From Paracoccaceae bacterium (GTDB taxonomy: Bacteria; Pseudomonadota; Alphaproteobacteria; Rhodobacterales; Rhodobacteraceae), in contig JAKIUB010000015.1 in the NCBI GenBank assembly GCA_021647745.1, positions 1-62,575 on the forward strand: a stretch of DNA of 62,575 bases, in the 5' to 3' direction. Shown in pieces: positions 51,560-61,055 of the stretch. Position 1 is the first letter of the stretch; every line of letters begins with the position of its first letter. A program made the position numbers and the translations under genes. A model generated the notes under the pieces. The model made no database searches, had not been told where the DNA came from, and was given only the letters and a program-made list of their open reading frames with translations.

Positions 51560-52060
51560 TCAGTTTTTAGGGGCGTCGGCAGCTTCGGCCTGAGCGCGGC
51601 GCTGCAATTCCTGCCGATAGAGATTAAGGAAATCAATCGTGTCGAGGTTTAGTGGCGGGAAGCCCCCGTCATGAGTGATATCGCTGACAATCCGGCGCAG
51701 ATAAGGGAATATCTGGCGCGGGCATTCAATCAGCAAAAAGGCGTGTAGCTGCTGCTCGGCAACATTCTCGATCTCGAACAGGCCGGCATAGTCAACCTCA
51801 AGGATAAAAAGTTTATCCTCTTTATTGGTGGCGGTAACCTGTAGCTTGATCGCAACCTCGAAATGCTTGTCGCCCTTCTTCTGGGCGTCCAACCCAACTT
51901 GGACATTGAAAGCCGGCTGACCTTCGGGGGCTTTGCCTTTTTGCGCGGCGATATTCTCGAAAGACATATCGCGCACATACTGGGTCAAAACCTTTAACTT
52001 GGGCTGTACGGGCGCTTCTGCGGGTTTGGGTTCGGCGACGGGTTCGGCTTTTTCTGCCAT
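51560..52060 (-). CDS. secB: Protein-export chaperone SecB
   Basis: A 166-residue tetrameric chaperone that keeps preproteins unfolded for SecA. An Ala/Pro/Glu-rich N-terminal tail precedes the SecB fold with VLTQYVRDMSFENI and the conserved AGLFEIENVAEQQLHAFLLIECPRQIFPYLRRIV (in the middle). Length and motifs are typical for alphaproteobacteria. Confidence 0.97.
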   Translation of the reverse strand: MAEKAEPVAEPKPAEAPVQPKLKVLTQYVRDMSFENIAAQKGKAPEGQPAFNVQVGLDAQKKGDKHFEVAIKLQVTATNKEDKLFILEVDYAGLFEIENVAEQQLHAFLLIECPRQIFPYLRRIVSDITHDGGFPPLNLDTIDFLNLYRQELQRRAQAEAADAPKN

Positions 52061-52124
52061 ATTCTTAATCCTCGTTGATAAAATTCACTATCCCGCTTAC
52101 CACCTCTTGCCCCCGGCCACAATA

Positions 52125-52607
52125 TCAAGGTCGGTTGGTCCAGCCGGAATCTCCGCGATTTTTATCTGGGTTTTCCTCATCCACCACCTCGAATTCAGCG
52201 TCGATGATATCCGGCGCTTGCTGGCTGTTGGCGGCGGCGGCATATATTTTTATTTGGGCGCGGATGGCTATCCATTTAATCAGCAGTGCCCTCAAAGGCG
52301 GCACCATCAGTAAAAAGCCGATACTGTCGGTAAAAAACCCGGGCGTCAGCAGTAAAAGACCGGCAACCAGAATAAGCGCACCATTGGCCATAGGGCCGAC
52401 AGGGCTTTGGCCGGTTTCGGCATTACGGCGCAGATCTTCCATGGCTGAAAGCCCCTGCTTGCGCAGTAGTATGGAGCCGATGAGTGCGGTGGCAACAACA
52501 ATGGCCAGTGTTGGCCACATACCGATAAACCCGCCAAGCTGGATAAAAAGACCGATTTCGATGATCGGCACGGCGACCAGAATCAAAAATAACCACATTT
52601 TTATCAC
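52125..52607 (-). CDS. fxsA: FxsA family membrane protein
   Basis: A 160-residue cytoplasmic-membrane protein. It has four predicted membrane segments (WLFLILVAVPIIEIGLFI, TLAIVVATALIGSIL, ALILVAGLLLLTPGFFTDSIGFLL) with the FxsA pattern of PGFFTD. The E. coli homologue influences phage T7 exclusion. The last part is an acidic soluble tail. It is upstream of secB and divergent from the Tim44-like gene. Confidence 0.9.
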   Translation of the reverse strand: MIKMWLFLILVAVPIIEIGLFIQLGGFIGMWPTLAIVVATALIGSILLRKQGLSAMEDLRRNAETGQSPVGPMANGALILVAGLLLLTPGFFTDSIGFLLMVPPLRALLIKWIAIRAQIKIYAAAANSQQAPDIIDAEFEVVDEENPDKNRGDSGWTNRP

Positions 52608-52723
52608 CTCGCAATTTTTGCAGCCCTGTGGCCATAGACTTGAAGCGGCCCAGTGCTTACATAGGGATGAATATGCCCGAGTGCCAATGCCTGGGCAAAA
52701 ATAGACGGAAAAAAGGCGCTATG

Positions 52724-53377
52724 ATGGGATCTTCTATGCTTCAACTTCTAATTCTGGCTGCGGTCGCGGTATTTTTGGTGATGCGGCTTTTGTCTGTGCT
52801 TGGCACACGCGAAGGTTTTGAGCCAAAAACCGAAGACCGCGCCGCTAAGCCTGGCGCCAATCGGTTTGATGTGATCGAGGGTACAGAAGACCCCGATATT
52901 GCCGATTTCGCCGAAATAGACAGCCCGACCGGTAGAGCATTGGCGGAAATGAAGCGCACGGATAGGGACTTTTCGGTAAGAGAGTTTGTTTCTGGCTCGC
53001 GTCAAGCCTACGAGATGATTTTGATGGCTTTCGAGGAGGGAGACCTCAAGCTGCTGGAAAGCCTGCTGGCACCCGATATTTATGATACATTTTCAAAAGT
53101 TATTCTCGAACGCGAAGAGAAAGGCTATGAGGTAGAAGCAACCTTTATCGGTGTGCGCGAGCTTACCTTGAAATCAGCCAGATTTGACATGAATGAAAAA
53201 GAAGGTGAAATCACAATGCGCTTTGTCGGTGAGCTGACTTCGGTGGTAAAAGACAGAAATGGCGATGTGGTTGAAGGCAGTAGCAGCACGATAAAACGCC
53301 AGACAAATATCTGGAGTTTTGCGCGGCTGATGGGCACTGATAACCCGAACTGGCTGCTTGTCGCTACTGATGAATAA
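52724..53377 (+). CDS. Tim44/TimA-like domain protein
   Basis: A 217-residue protein with one N-terminal membrane helix (MLQLLILAAVAVFLVMRLLSVLG) and a Tim44-like domain (about residues 85-215). The start is set at 52724, 7 nt after AAGG; ATG at 52721 is just upstream. A longer open frame to 52628 is unlikely. The mitochondrial counterpart anchors the import motor; the bacterial role is unsettled. It shares one base with mltA (TAATG). Confidence 0.88.
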   Translation: MGSSMLQLLILAAVAVFLVMRLLSVLGTREGFEPKTEDRAAKPGANRFDVIEGTEDPDIADFAEIDSPTGRALAEMKRTDRDFSVREFVSGSRQAYEMILMAFEEGDLKLLESLLAPDIYDTFSKVILEREEKGYEVEATFIGVRELTLKSARFDMNEKEGEITMRFVGELTSVVKDRNGDVVEGSSSTIKRQTNIWSFARLMGTDNPNWLLVATDE

Positions 53378-54420
53378 TGGCGGGAATACGCAGATATGCC
53401 TTTGCTTTACTTGCAGTACTTTTCCCTGCAAGCCTGACTGCGGCGTCTTATACACCGGTACTTTATTCGGAAATTTCCGGCTGGGAAGAGGATGATCTTG
53501 ACCCGGCGCTAGAGGCATTTCGCCTTAGCTGCACCCTTATACGTGCCACCGAGGCCATACCTGTGCAGGAGTGGGACAGAGTTTGTGCTTTAGCCCATAA
53601 CGGCCCTGTGCCGGCACGCGCATTTTTTGAAAAAAACTTCACGCCGGTGAAAATAAACAGCGGGAACGATGCACTTTTTACGGGATATTATGAGCCGGAG
53701 CTGAACGGCTCAAGAGATAAAACAGAAATATTTCGCTACCCGTTATACCGGCTTCCCCCCGAAATTCAGGCCGGAATAGAGTGGAATACCCGCGCTGAAA
53801 TTGAAAATGGTTTACTCAAGGGCCGTGGGCTGGAGTTGGTCTGGCTTGATAATATGGTGGATGCTTTTTTCGTGCATATTCAAGGATCTGCGCGGATAAG
53901 GCTGGAGGATGGCAGCATTATGCGTATCGGGTTTTCAGGGCGAAACGGCCTGGGATACCGCTCGATAGGGCGCGAGCTGGAGCGGCGCGGTGTGCTGAAA
54001 AATGCCCAGCTCAGCATGCATGGTATACGCGATTGGGCGGCGATAAACCCGCAAGCCGCTACCCGTGCTTTGCAGCACAACCCGTCCTTTATTTTCTTTC
54101 AGGAGCTCGAGATACCTGATGCGCTCGGGCCAATTGGTGCCTTGCAGGTGCCGCTCATCCCGATGCGCTCTGTGGCAGTAGACCAGACCTATATTCCGCT
54201 CGGTGCGCCGGTATGGATAAGAATGGACGCCGGTTCTCGCTCGATTCGGCAGTTGATGGTCGCGCAGGATGTCGGGAGTGCAATAAATGGTGCGCAGCGG
54301 GCGGATATATTTTATGGCACAGGCATGGTGGCCGGTGAAAAAGCCGGTATTATTCGTTATTCCGGCGAAATAATCACGCTTGTTCCCAATGCCACTGCCG
54401 TGCGCCTTAGAGACCGCTGA
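53377..54420 (+). CDS. mltA: Membrane-bound lytic murein transglycosylase A
   Basis: A 347-residue peptidoglycan lytic transglycosylase. A signal peptide (RRYAFALLAVLFPASLTAAS) has no lipobox Cys, so it may be periplasmic rather than a lipoprotein. The MltA domain has FTGYYEPELNGS and the 3D domain near the C-terminus has LMVAQDVGSAINGAQRADIF, where the catalytic Asp is expected. It overlaps the Tim44-like gene and the Smr gene by one base each. Confidence 0.93.
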   Translation: MAGIRRYAFALLAVLFPASLTAASYTPVLYSEISGWEEDDLDPALEAFRLSCTLIRATEAIPVQEWDRVCALAHNGPVPARAFFEKNFTPVKINSGNDALFTGYYEPELNGSRDKTEIFRYPLYRLPPEIQAGIEWNTRAEIENGLLKGRGLELVWLDNMVDAFFVHIQGSARIRLEDGSIMRIGFSGRNGLGYRSIGRELERRGVLKNAQLSMHGIRDWAAINPQAATRALQHNPSFIFFQELEIPDALGPIGALQVPLIPMRSVAVDQTYIPLGAPVWIRMDAGSRSIRQLMVAQDVGSAINGAQRADIFYGTGMVAGEKAGIIRYSGEIITLVPNATAVRLRDR

Positions 54421-55037
54421 TGGCACCACGTCGCCCCAAAAACCTTTCGGTTGAGGACCAGAAGCTGTGGGAGCAGGTTATCAGAACCGCTGAGCCATTG
54501 CATGTGCGGCAAGCGGCTTTTTCTCTTGACCCGGCGGCAAAAACGCCAGCTGCCAAGTTACCGCGCGGGCCAATACCCTATCCGGAGACCCGTATTTATA
54601 AACCGGTATTGTCCGGTAAAGAGCCTCTGGTGCGTTATGACCTTGCTCTAGATCCAATGCAGCCTCTTTCGCGCATATCAAAACATCTCGACAAGCGCAC
54701 CCATGACCGGTTGCGCAAAGGAAAGTCTGCCCCCGAAGCGCGAATAGATTTGCACGGAATGACCGCGGCACAAGCCCATGCAGCTCTGCGCGGATTTATC
54801 CGCAGCAGCCATGGTCGCGGCTTGCGGCTCGTGTTGGTGATTACCGGCAAGGGCAACACAACACGGGATGAAATCGGGATTATGCCAACACGAAGCGGGG
54901 TGCTGCGCCATGCTTTGCCGCAATGGCTGGGGGTGCCGGATATGCACCCGATGATTTTGCAGATCAGTGCTGCGCATATTCGCCACGGCGGTAGTGGCGC
55001 CTACTATGTTTACCTCAAAAGAAAAGGCCGCAGCTAA
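54420..55037 (+). CDS. Smr-domain protein
   Basis: A 205-residue protein with a C-terminal Smr domain. The core motifs are IDLHGMTAAQAHAALRGFI (LDxH-type) and LRLVLVITGKGN (TGKG type). The first 110 residues are Pro/basic and probably flexible. Smr domains bind and often cleave nucleic acids; a role in ribosome rescue or DNA repair is suggested by the family only. It starts on the last base of the mltA stop (TGATG). Confidence 0.9.
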   Translation: MAPRRPKNLSVEDQKLWEQVIRTAEPLHVRQAAFSLDPAAKTPAAKLPRGPIPYPETRIYKPVLSGKEPLVRYDLALDPMQPLSRISKHLDKRTHDRLRKGKSAPEARIDLHGMTAAQAHAALRGFIRSSHGRGLRLVLVITGKGNTTRDEIGIMPTRSGVLRHALPQWLGVPDMHPMILQISAAHIRHGGSGAYYVYLKRKGRS

Positions 55038-55066
55038 GCCGCGACCCCTGTTTTTAATATAGTTTT

Positions 55067-56554
55067 TTACATTGGCAAGGGAACACCATTGGCCGTGATA
55101 CCTTGCGGAGAAAATTCGATCTCGGAGATGAACTCATCCGGGTTTTCACCGGGTTTGGCAAAAGCCATGAGTAAGCCCATCATCATACCCGCCTGCTCCT
55201 GCGGAATGAAGCCAAGCTCGACAATACCGTTAACCAGCGCCTGAATGCCTGCTGCATTGATTGTCACCATGCCGGTCGGGAGGGGGAAGCCTTGTGTATT
55301 ATCGATCGTGGCATCTCCTTTGGCGGTGATTTGTGCGCCACCTGCGGTAAAGAGGACCTCGTTGATCGTGATATCCTGCACTTCAGCGATATCGGCCGGG
55401 TTTCCGCTGCCCATTGCGGCGTCGGGGTTGTCCCAATCCATATTGGATTTCACATTGGCGCTGAGATCGACAACCATATTGACGGGTCCGCGCGGAATGG
55501 CCTGATCCGGATCAAGCATTGCATAGATAGATTCGGAAACCTCAAGATTGCGCAGTGCAAAGACTATATTTGCCACCGAAAACGCCTCGCTTGGGGCGGT
55601 CGGCGCAGAAAGCTTTACCGTCAGACTTTCCACCGAGGCATCAAACGGCGGCAAAGGCATGCCGCCTATGATGAATTCGCTGAAAGAATATTCGGTTTCG
55701 CCCATAATCTGTTCCAGTGATACCCGGCCGTTTTCTGCCCGGACCGAAAGAGTGCCGCTGGCAGAAGATCCGCTATAGGCAAGCTGAGCTTCAGGGCTGT
55801 ACGACTTGCCGGACCCTTTGGACATCCCTGTGCTTAAGTCAATAAAAGCTGTGGAAGCGCCACTCAGATAATCAATGAAATTTTGATCGTCATTATCCGC
55901 GATCAGCTGAAACGATAGGTTTAAATCGACCGTTTCGCTGTTGCTGGCCATCTGGCTGTCATCAGGCGGGGTGATATCATAAATTATGCCCATCGAAAGA
56001 ATGCTGGTTTCGCCACGGACCATTTTGCTAGCAGGAGAAAAGACAACCGTCTGGCTCAAGTCGTTAAGCGCGACATCCAGAGCCTTCAGGACTGTGTCTT
56101 CAGGGTTGCCGGAGGTAAATCCGATGCTGCTGGCCATAACGGAAAAATTCAGCGTCTCGGCATCCTGCCCGCTGGTAATACCGTCGAGCGTGACAACCAG
56201 CCCTTCATTGGAAATGTTGATAATATGCTCACCGGTATTGGGGCTGATAAAGGTGACCGAAGCAGACGGAGACAAGGTAAGGGTGACTTGGCCCGGGGTA
56301 GTGGCCGATGGCACACCCTTGATCCAGTCGGCGCGTACGGTCACATTTCCGTCGGGCATTACCAACGAAAACCCGACAAGCTCAACCGAGCCATCGTCGT
56401 CGACATTGCGCTCATCAAACGAAACCGTGGCTCCGTCGGAGCTGAGCATACCCAGCATATCCTCGGAGAAGCTGGCGAAATCATCCTGTGCGGCAACCGG
56501 GGCCGCGACTCCGATCACCAAGGCGGTGGCCATCATGTAAATGTGTTTTTTCAT
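55067..56554 (-). CDS. DUF2125 domain protein (periplasmic)
   Basis: A 495-residue exported protein of unknown role. A signal peptide with cleavage after PVAAQ (residues about 1-22) is followed by a long all-beta acidic region consistent with the DUF2125 family of alphaproteobacteria (MVVDLSANVKSNMDW, LFTAGGAQITAKGDATIDN). No catalytic motif is seen. It stands alone between smr and hslU. The 104 bp between it and hslU contain nothing notable. Confidence 0.82.
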   Translation of the reverse strand: MKKHIYMMATALVIGVAAPVAAQDDFASFSEDMLGMLSSDGATVSFDERNVDDDGSVELVGFSLVMPDGNVTVRADWIKGVPSATTPGQVTLTLSPSASVTFISPNTGEHIINISNEGLVVTLDGITSGQDAETLNFSVMASSIGFTSGNPEDTVLKALDVALNDLSQTVVFSPASKMVRGETSILSMGIIYDITPPDDSQMASNSETVDLNLSFQLIADNDDQNFIDYLSGASTAFIDLSTGMSKGSGKSYSPEAQLAYSGSSASGTLSVRAENGRVSLEQIMGETEYSFSEFIIGGMPLPPFDASVESLTVKLSAPTAPSEAFSVANIVFALRNLEVSESIYAMLDPDQAIPRGPVNMVVDLSANVKSNMDWDNPDAAMGSGNPADIAEVQDITINEVLFTAGGAQITAKGDATIDNTQGFPLPTGMVTINAAGIQALVNGIVELGFIPQEQAGMMMGLLMAFAKPGENPDEFISEIEFSPQGITANGVPLPM

Positions 56555-56657
56555 ATCGTTTATTCCTTAATGATTGAAGTTCTAACGGTTGTAGAATCGA
56601 TTTAAACCTACCCTTGGTTTTTTTGTCGGGCAATCTTTAATATAAAACAGCAGTTTG

Positions 56658-57959
56658 CTAAAGCACATAGCGCGAAATATCGCTGCTCCGGCTTAGCTCC
56701 CCGAGATGTTTTTCAACAAACCCGGCATCAATGGTTACACTGTCACCGCTACGGTCAGGCGCCTCGAAGCTTAGCTCCTCGAATACCCGCTCAAGCACGG
56801 TATAAAGCCGGCGCGCGCCGATATTTTCAACCGACAGGTTGACCTCGGCGGCGATTTTGGCCAGCGCCGCAATGCCCTCGGGGGTAAAGGTCACCGTTAC
56901 TTCCTCGGTGGCCATCAGGGCGGTGTATTGCAAGGTGAGCGCGTTGTCGGTTTCGGTCAGAATGCGCACAAAATCACCCTCGGTCAGGGCGCGCAGTTCG
57001 ACCCTGATCGGCAGCCGGCCCTGCAGTTCGGGCAGTAGGTCGCTGGGTTTGGAGATATGAAACGCGCCTGACGCGATAAACAGGATATGGTCGGTTTTGA
57101 CCGGCCCGTATTTGGTTGAAACCGTGGTTCCCTCGATTAGCGGCAGCAGGTCGCGCTGCACGCCTTCGCGCGATACATCGCCGCCACGGGCGTCACTGCG
57201 AGCGCAGACCTTGTCGATTTCGTCAAGAAAAACAATGCCGTTCTGCTCGACCGCCTCAATAGCCTTTTTGTTGACCACCTCTTCGTCGAGCAGTTTATCG
57301 GCCTCCTCCGCGATCAGCAGTTTATAGCTGTCAGCCACCCGCACCTTTTTGCGCTTGGTGCGGCCACCAAAGGCCCCGCCGAGCATTTCGCCAATATTGA
57401 GCATGCCCGCGCCCGGTTGGCCCGGAATATCCATCATCTGCATCGGGTTAGAGTTATCCGCCAGCTCGATCTCTATTTCTTTGTCGTCCAGCACCCCGTC
57501 GCGCAGCTTTTTGCGGAACATATCAATAGTTTGCTGGCGCGCCTCACTACCGGCCAATGCCTCTATCACCCGGTCTTCGGCGGCGGCATGGGCGCGGGCC
57601 TCGACATCTTCGCGCATGCGCTCGCGGGTCATTAATATGGCACCATCAACCAGATCACGCACGATCTGCTCGACATCGCGGCCAACATAGCCCACTTCGG
57701 TGAATTTTGTTGCCTCGACCTTTAGGAAAGGCGCATTGGCGAGTTTGGCAAGGCGGCGCGATATTTCTGTTTTTCCTACGCCGGTTGGCCCGATCATCAG
57801 GATATTTTTGGGGTAAACCTCGTCGCGCAGATCATCGCTTAGCCTTTGGCGCCGCCAGCGGTTGCGCAGGGCCACGGCCACGGCGCGCTTGGCGTCATTT
57901 TGGCCAATGATAAAACGGTCAAGCTCGGAGACGATCTCGCGGGGGGTCAGGTCTGTCAT
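56658..57959 (-). CDS. hslU: HslU ATPase of the HslVU protease
   Basis: A 433-residue AAA+ unfoldase. Walker A is GPTGVGKTEISRRLA (about residues 54-68); the I-domain insertion is present; Walker B is GIVFLDEIDKV; the arginine-containing sensor region is PELQGRLPIRVEL; and the C-terminal DISRYVL tail that opens HslV is intact. Its start overlaps the membrane-protein gene by 4 bp. Confidence 0.97.
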   Translation of the reverse strand: MTDLTPREIVSELDRFIIGQNDAKRAVAVALRNRWRRQRLSDDLRDEVYPKNILMIGPTGVGKTEISRRLAKLANAPFLKVEATKFTEVGYVGRDVEQIVRDLVDGAILMTRERMREDVEARAHAAAEDRVIEALAGSEARQQTIDMFRKKLRDGVLDDKEIEIELADNSNPMQMMDIPGQPGAGMLNIGEMLGGAFGGRTKRKKVRVADSYKLLIAEEADKLLDEEVVNKKAIEAVEQNGIVFLDEIDKVCARSDARGGDVSREGVQRDLLPLIEGTTVSTKYGPVKTDHILFIASGAFHISKPSDLLPELQGRLPIRVELRALTEGDFVRILTETDNALTLQYTALMATEEVTVTFTPEGIAALAKIAAEVNLSVENIGARRLYTVLERVFEELSFEAPDRSGDSVTIDAGFVEKHLGELSRSSDISRYVL

Positions 57960-59020
57960 GGTTTTTCCGCATATGGAGGGAGCCGCTTTTTGAGCGGGAA
58001 ATCAGGCAAAGCGCCCATGATGGCGGCGCGAATGCCGGCCCACCATGTGCCGAGAATGGTGATAGAAACGCCCAGTATCAAGAGGGTAGACATCAGCGCG
58101 CCAAACTCGCCGTCGCCCTCAAAAGCGGCATAAAGCAAAAACGCCATGTATAGAATACCGGCGGTCAAAAACGAGCGCCGGTCAATGATTAGCGCGATGA
58201 GCGATATAAAAAACAGCGCCAGTGCGGTCAGGGTAAAGTTGCCACTGCTATAAAGGCTCATGCCTATGGTGTTCACAATCGCAATGGCCGCCAACACATG
58301 CAGCCAAAAGCCCGAAGCGGCAAAGCGGCTTATGCGGTGCGGGTCGCGCATGTCAAAGAACATCGCGATCATAAAGGTAACAATACCAAAAACAAGTGTA
58401 GCCAGCGGAAAAAAGCTCTGGTTATTGAGGTCAAACAATCCCTCGCGCAGGCTCAGAAAATCTATCACATTAGGCGAGATAATCGCTGCAATGGCTAGCG
58501 AAACCCCCAGCCCAAACAGGCCAAACAGGAACATAGAAAACGGCAGCTTGAACAGCGCAAACCAGCCCGCCATGGCTACCATGCCAATGATCCCGACATA
58601 GAGCACACTATATTCTAGGCCGGAAAGGTTGAGCGGATCAATGAGCAATGTGCCAACGAAAACGGCAAGGTTTCCAGCAAAAACCGAGGCTAGCCAAATG
58701 CTTGGCAGGTTCATCCGCCGCTTTTTGGTGAAATAAAACGCAAACACAAAGGCCAGTACAGCCCCGAGCAACGGCACGGTTGTGAAATTACCCCAAAAGA
58801 CCGCCATCACCATAACGCCACTAAACAACATACCCAAACCAACGGTCACAAAGATTTCGGCAAAACCCTTGAACAGCTCGAAAGGCTCGTCATCATCGGG
58901 CATGTGGTCGCGATACCCCCCCCGACTTTCGGCAAAAACCTTTAGCCGCGCCGCTTGCGCCTCGGAAATTACATTGGCGGCTACCGCTGCACGGATATCG
59001 TCAAGATGAAAATCAGCCAT
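57956..59020 (-). CDS. Multi-pass membrane protein of unknown function within hslVU
   Basis: A 354-residue protein. The first 60 residues are soluble (HLDDIRAAVAANVISEAQAARL); about ten hydrophobic helices follow, such as VGLGMLFSGVMVMAVFWG and TVPLLGAVLAFVFAFYF. The soluble start resembles DUF2157-type N-termini, a weak match. It overlaps hslV by 8 bp and hslU by 4 bp, so the three genes form one tight operon in the order hslV, this gene, hslU. A functional link to HslVU is suggested by coupling but not shown. Confidence 0.75.
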   Translation of the reverse strand: MADFHLDDIRAAVAANVISEAQAARLKVFAESRGGYRDHMPDDDEPFELFKGFAEIFVTVGLGMLFSGVMVMAVFWGNFTTVPLLGAVLAFVFAFYFTKKRRMNLPSIWLASVFAGNLAVFVGTLLIDPLNLSGLEYSVLYVGIIGMVAMAGWFALFKLPFSMFLFGLFGLGVSLAIAAIISPNVIDFLSLREGLFDLNNQSFFPLATLVFGIVTFMIAMFFDMRDPHRISRFAASGFWLHVLAAIAIVNTIGMSLYSSGNFTLTALALFFISLIALIIDRRSFLTAGILYMAFLLYAAFEGDGEFGALMSTLLILGVSITILGTWWAGIRAAIMGALPDFPLKKRLPPYAEKP

Positions 59021-59570
59021 TCAGGCTCTCCACTATCATGTTGCCATTGGTAAATACGCATATTTCGGCGGCAATTTCCAGCGCGCGGCGGGCGATCTCT
59101 TCGGCGTTCCGGTCGGTATCCATCATTGCCCGTGCCGCCGCCAAGGCAAAATTACCGCCAGAGCCAACGGCGGCAATATCGTTTTCCGGCTCCAGTACAT
59201 CGCCAGCTCCGGTGATGATAAACAGATCAGCCCCGTCGGTGACTATCAGCATCGCTTCAAGGTTTTTTAGGTATTTATCTGTGCGCCAATCCTTGGCCAG
59301 CTCAACACTGGCGCGCAGCAACTGCCCGGGTGATGCCTCAAGCTTGGCCTCCAGCCGCTCCAGCAGCGTAAATGCATCGGCAGTGGAGCCGGCAAAGCCG
59401 CAAATTACCTCATGGCCACCGGGGCTTATCCGCCGCACCTTGCGCGCCGAGCCTTTAATAACCGTATTTCCAAGGCTAACTTGCCCGTCACCGGCGATCA
59501 CCACTCGGCCACCTTTGCGCACACCAATGATCGTGGTGCCGTGCCATCCCGGAAAACTGCTATCGCTCAT
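59013..59570 (-). CDS. hslV: HslV peptidase of the HslVU protease
   Basis: A 185-residue proteasome-beta-like peptidase. The start is 59570 (MSDSSFPGWHG), with GAGAGG upstream; an earlier ATG at 59591 has no ribosome binding site. The catalytic residue is Thr12, exposed after removal of an 11-residue propeptide, in GTTIIGVRKGGRVVIAGDGQ. Asp and Lys of the triad are in AGDG and ARKV. It precedes the membrane-protein gene and hslU. Confidence 0.96.
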   Translation of the reverse strand: MSDSSFPGWHGTTIIGVRKGGRVVIAGDGQVSLGNTVIKGSARKVRRISPGGHEVICGFAGSTADAFTLLERLEAKLEASPGQLLRASVELAKDWRTDKYLKNLEAMLIVTDGADLFIITGAGDVLEPENDIAAVGSGGNFALAAARAMMDTDRNAEEIARRALEIAAEICVFTNGNMIVESLNG

Positions 59571-59665
59571 TGGCTGCCTCTCGTTGCTCATGTCCGGATA
59601 TAAGCGGCTTTGAGGGGGTTTGCCAGTGTCGGTTTTACGAATGCGCGGTTCTTTACCGCAAGGTA

Positions 59666-59694
59666 TGCCTCTCCTTCCTGATCGAAGAGAGGCA
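59666..59694. terminator. Hairpin downstream of trpB
   Basis: TGCCTCTC (59666-59673) pairs with GAGAGGCA (59687-59694), and TTC/GAA extends it after a one-base bulge. There is no T run, so it may act as a 3' end stabiliser or a Rho-linked end of the trpB transcript. Confidence 0.5.
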
Positions 59695-59705
59695 GGGACA
59701 CTTAG

Positions 59706-60911
59706 CTATGCGTCGCCGTACCCGTAGGTTTGGGTGACAAAATCAAGGTCTTTATCACCGCGCCCTGATAAATTGATCAGGATAGACTTGCCGGGGTGGT
59801 TTTTGGCCTCGCGCAGGGCAAAAGCCACTGCATGGGCGGATTCCAGCGCCGGAATAATCCCCTCATGGCGTGAAAGCGCATAAAAAGCATCAAGCGATTC
59901 CTGATCGTCAGCCGAGGTATATGTCACCCGCCCGGTGCCCTGCAAATAGGCATGCTCAGGGCCAACGCCGGGGTAATCCAGCCCTGAGGCGAGGGTGTTT
60001 ACCGGTGCCGGATTGCCCGCTTCATCGAGCAGCACCTTGGTGGAAAAACCATGGATAGTGCCGTCTTCGCCATAGGTCAGCGTGGCGGCGTGGTCGCCAA
60101 GCTTGGAAGAGGTGCCCATCGGCTCAACCCCGTAAAGCGCGACACCTTCGTCATCCATAAAGCCGGAAAATAACCCCATGGCATTTGAGCCACCGCCCAC
60201 ACAGGCCGCGACGATATCGGGCAACTCGCCCACCATTTCAATGAATTGCTCACGAGATTCTATGCCGACGACCTTTTGAAAATCACGCACCATCATCGGG
60301 AACGGGTGCGGCCCGACCACCGAGCCAATGCCGAAAAGTGCATGATCCGCCTGCGCGATATAGCTGCCAAAGGCGCTGTCTACCGCCTCTTTCAGGGTTT
60401 TTGCACCCTCGCTGACCGGCACCACGGTGGCGCCCAAAAGCTTCATTCTGGTTACATTTGGTGCTTCCTTGGCCATATCGACTTCACCCATATGGATCTC
60501 GCACTCCATGCCAAAATACGCTGCTGCCGTGGCCAGTGCTACCCCGTGCTGGCCAGCGCCGGTTTCCGCTATCAGCTTGGTTTTTCCCATATATTTCGCC
60601 AGCAGCCCTTCGGCCATACAATGGTTGAGCTTATGGGCACCGGTGTGGTTTAGATCTTCTCGTTTGGCGTAGATTTGCGCGCCGCCTGCCATATTTGACA
60701 GGTTTTTCAGGTATGAAATCGGCGTTGGCCGCCCCTGAAAATGCTTGCGGATATAGCGCAGCTCGTTCATGAAGTCCGCCGATTTGCTTAGCTTGTCATA
60801 GGCGGCGCGAATTTCGGCAAAATGAGGCTCGAGCGGCGGCGGCAGTATCGAGCCGCCGTATTTGCCAAAAAAACCTTCGCGATCGGGGGTGGATTTTAAA
60901 TATGGTTTCAT
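59706..60911 (-). CDS. trpB: Tryptophan synthase beta chain
   Basis: A 401-residue PLP enzyme that joins indole and serine. The PLP Lys is in KREDLNHTGAHKLNHC, the phosphate-binding loop is VGGGSNAMG, and the C-terminal block is INLSGRGDKDLDFV. It is a TrpB1-type protein with the COMM-domain region intact (IAETGAGQHGVALA). No trpA or trpF gene is adjacent. The 144 bp upstream hold no reading frame. Confidence 0.97.
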   Translation of the reverse strand: MKPYLKSTPDREGFFGKYGGSILPPPLEPHFAEIRAAYDKLSKSADFMNELRYIRKHFQGRPTPISYLKNLSNMAGGAQIYAKREDLNHTGAHKLNHCMAEGLLAKYMGKTKLIAETGAGQHGVALATAAAYFGMECEIHMGEVDMAKEAPNVTRMKLLGATVVPVSEGAKTLKEAVDSAFGSYIAQADHALFGIGSVVGPHPFPMMVRDFQKVVGIESREQFIEMVGELPDIVAACVGGGSNAMGLFSGFMDDEGVALYGVEPMGTSSKLGDHAATLTYGEDGTIHGFSTKVLLDEAGNPAPVNTLASGLDYPGVGPEHAYLQGTGRVTYTSADDQESLDAFYALSRHEGIIPALESAHAVAFALREAKNHPGKSILINLSGRGDKDLDFVTQTYGYGDA

Positions 60912-61055
60912 AGCGCTTCCTGTCGGTTGGTTGATTTTGTGCAGTTTGCGTAAATCAGCTCACCCGTTCAAGTAAAATCCCGCATACCCTGTTTTTGGAG
61001 GGCCGGACCACCCGAGAAGGCCGGAAAAACAAGCACCACAGACACCCTTGCGGGA

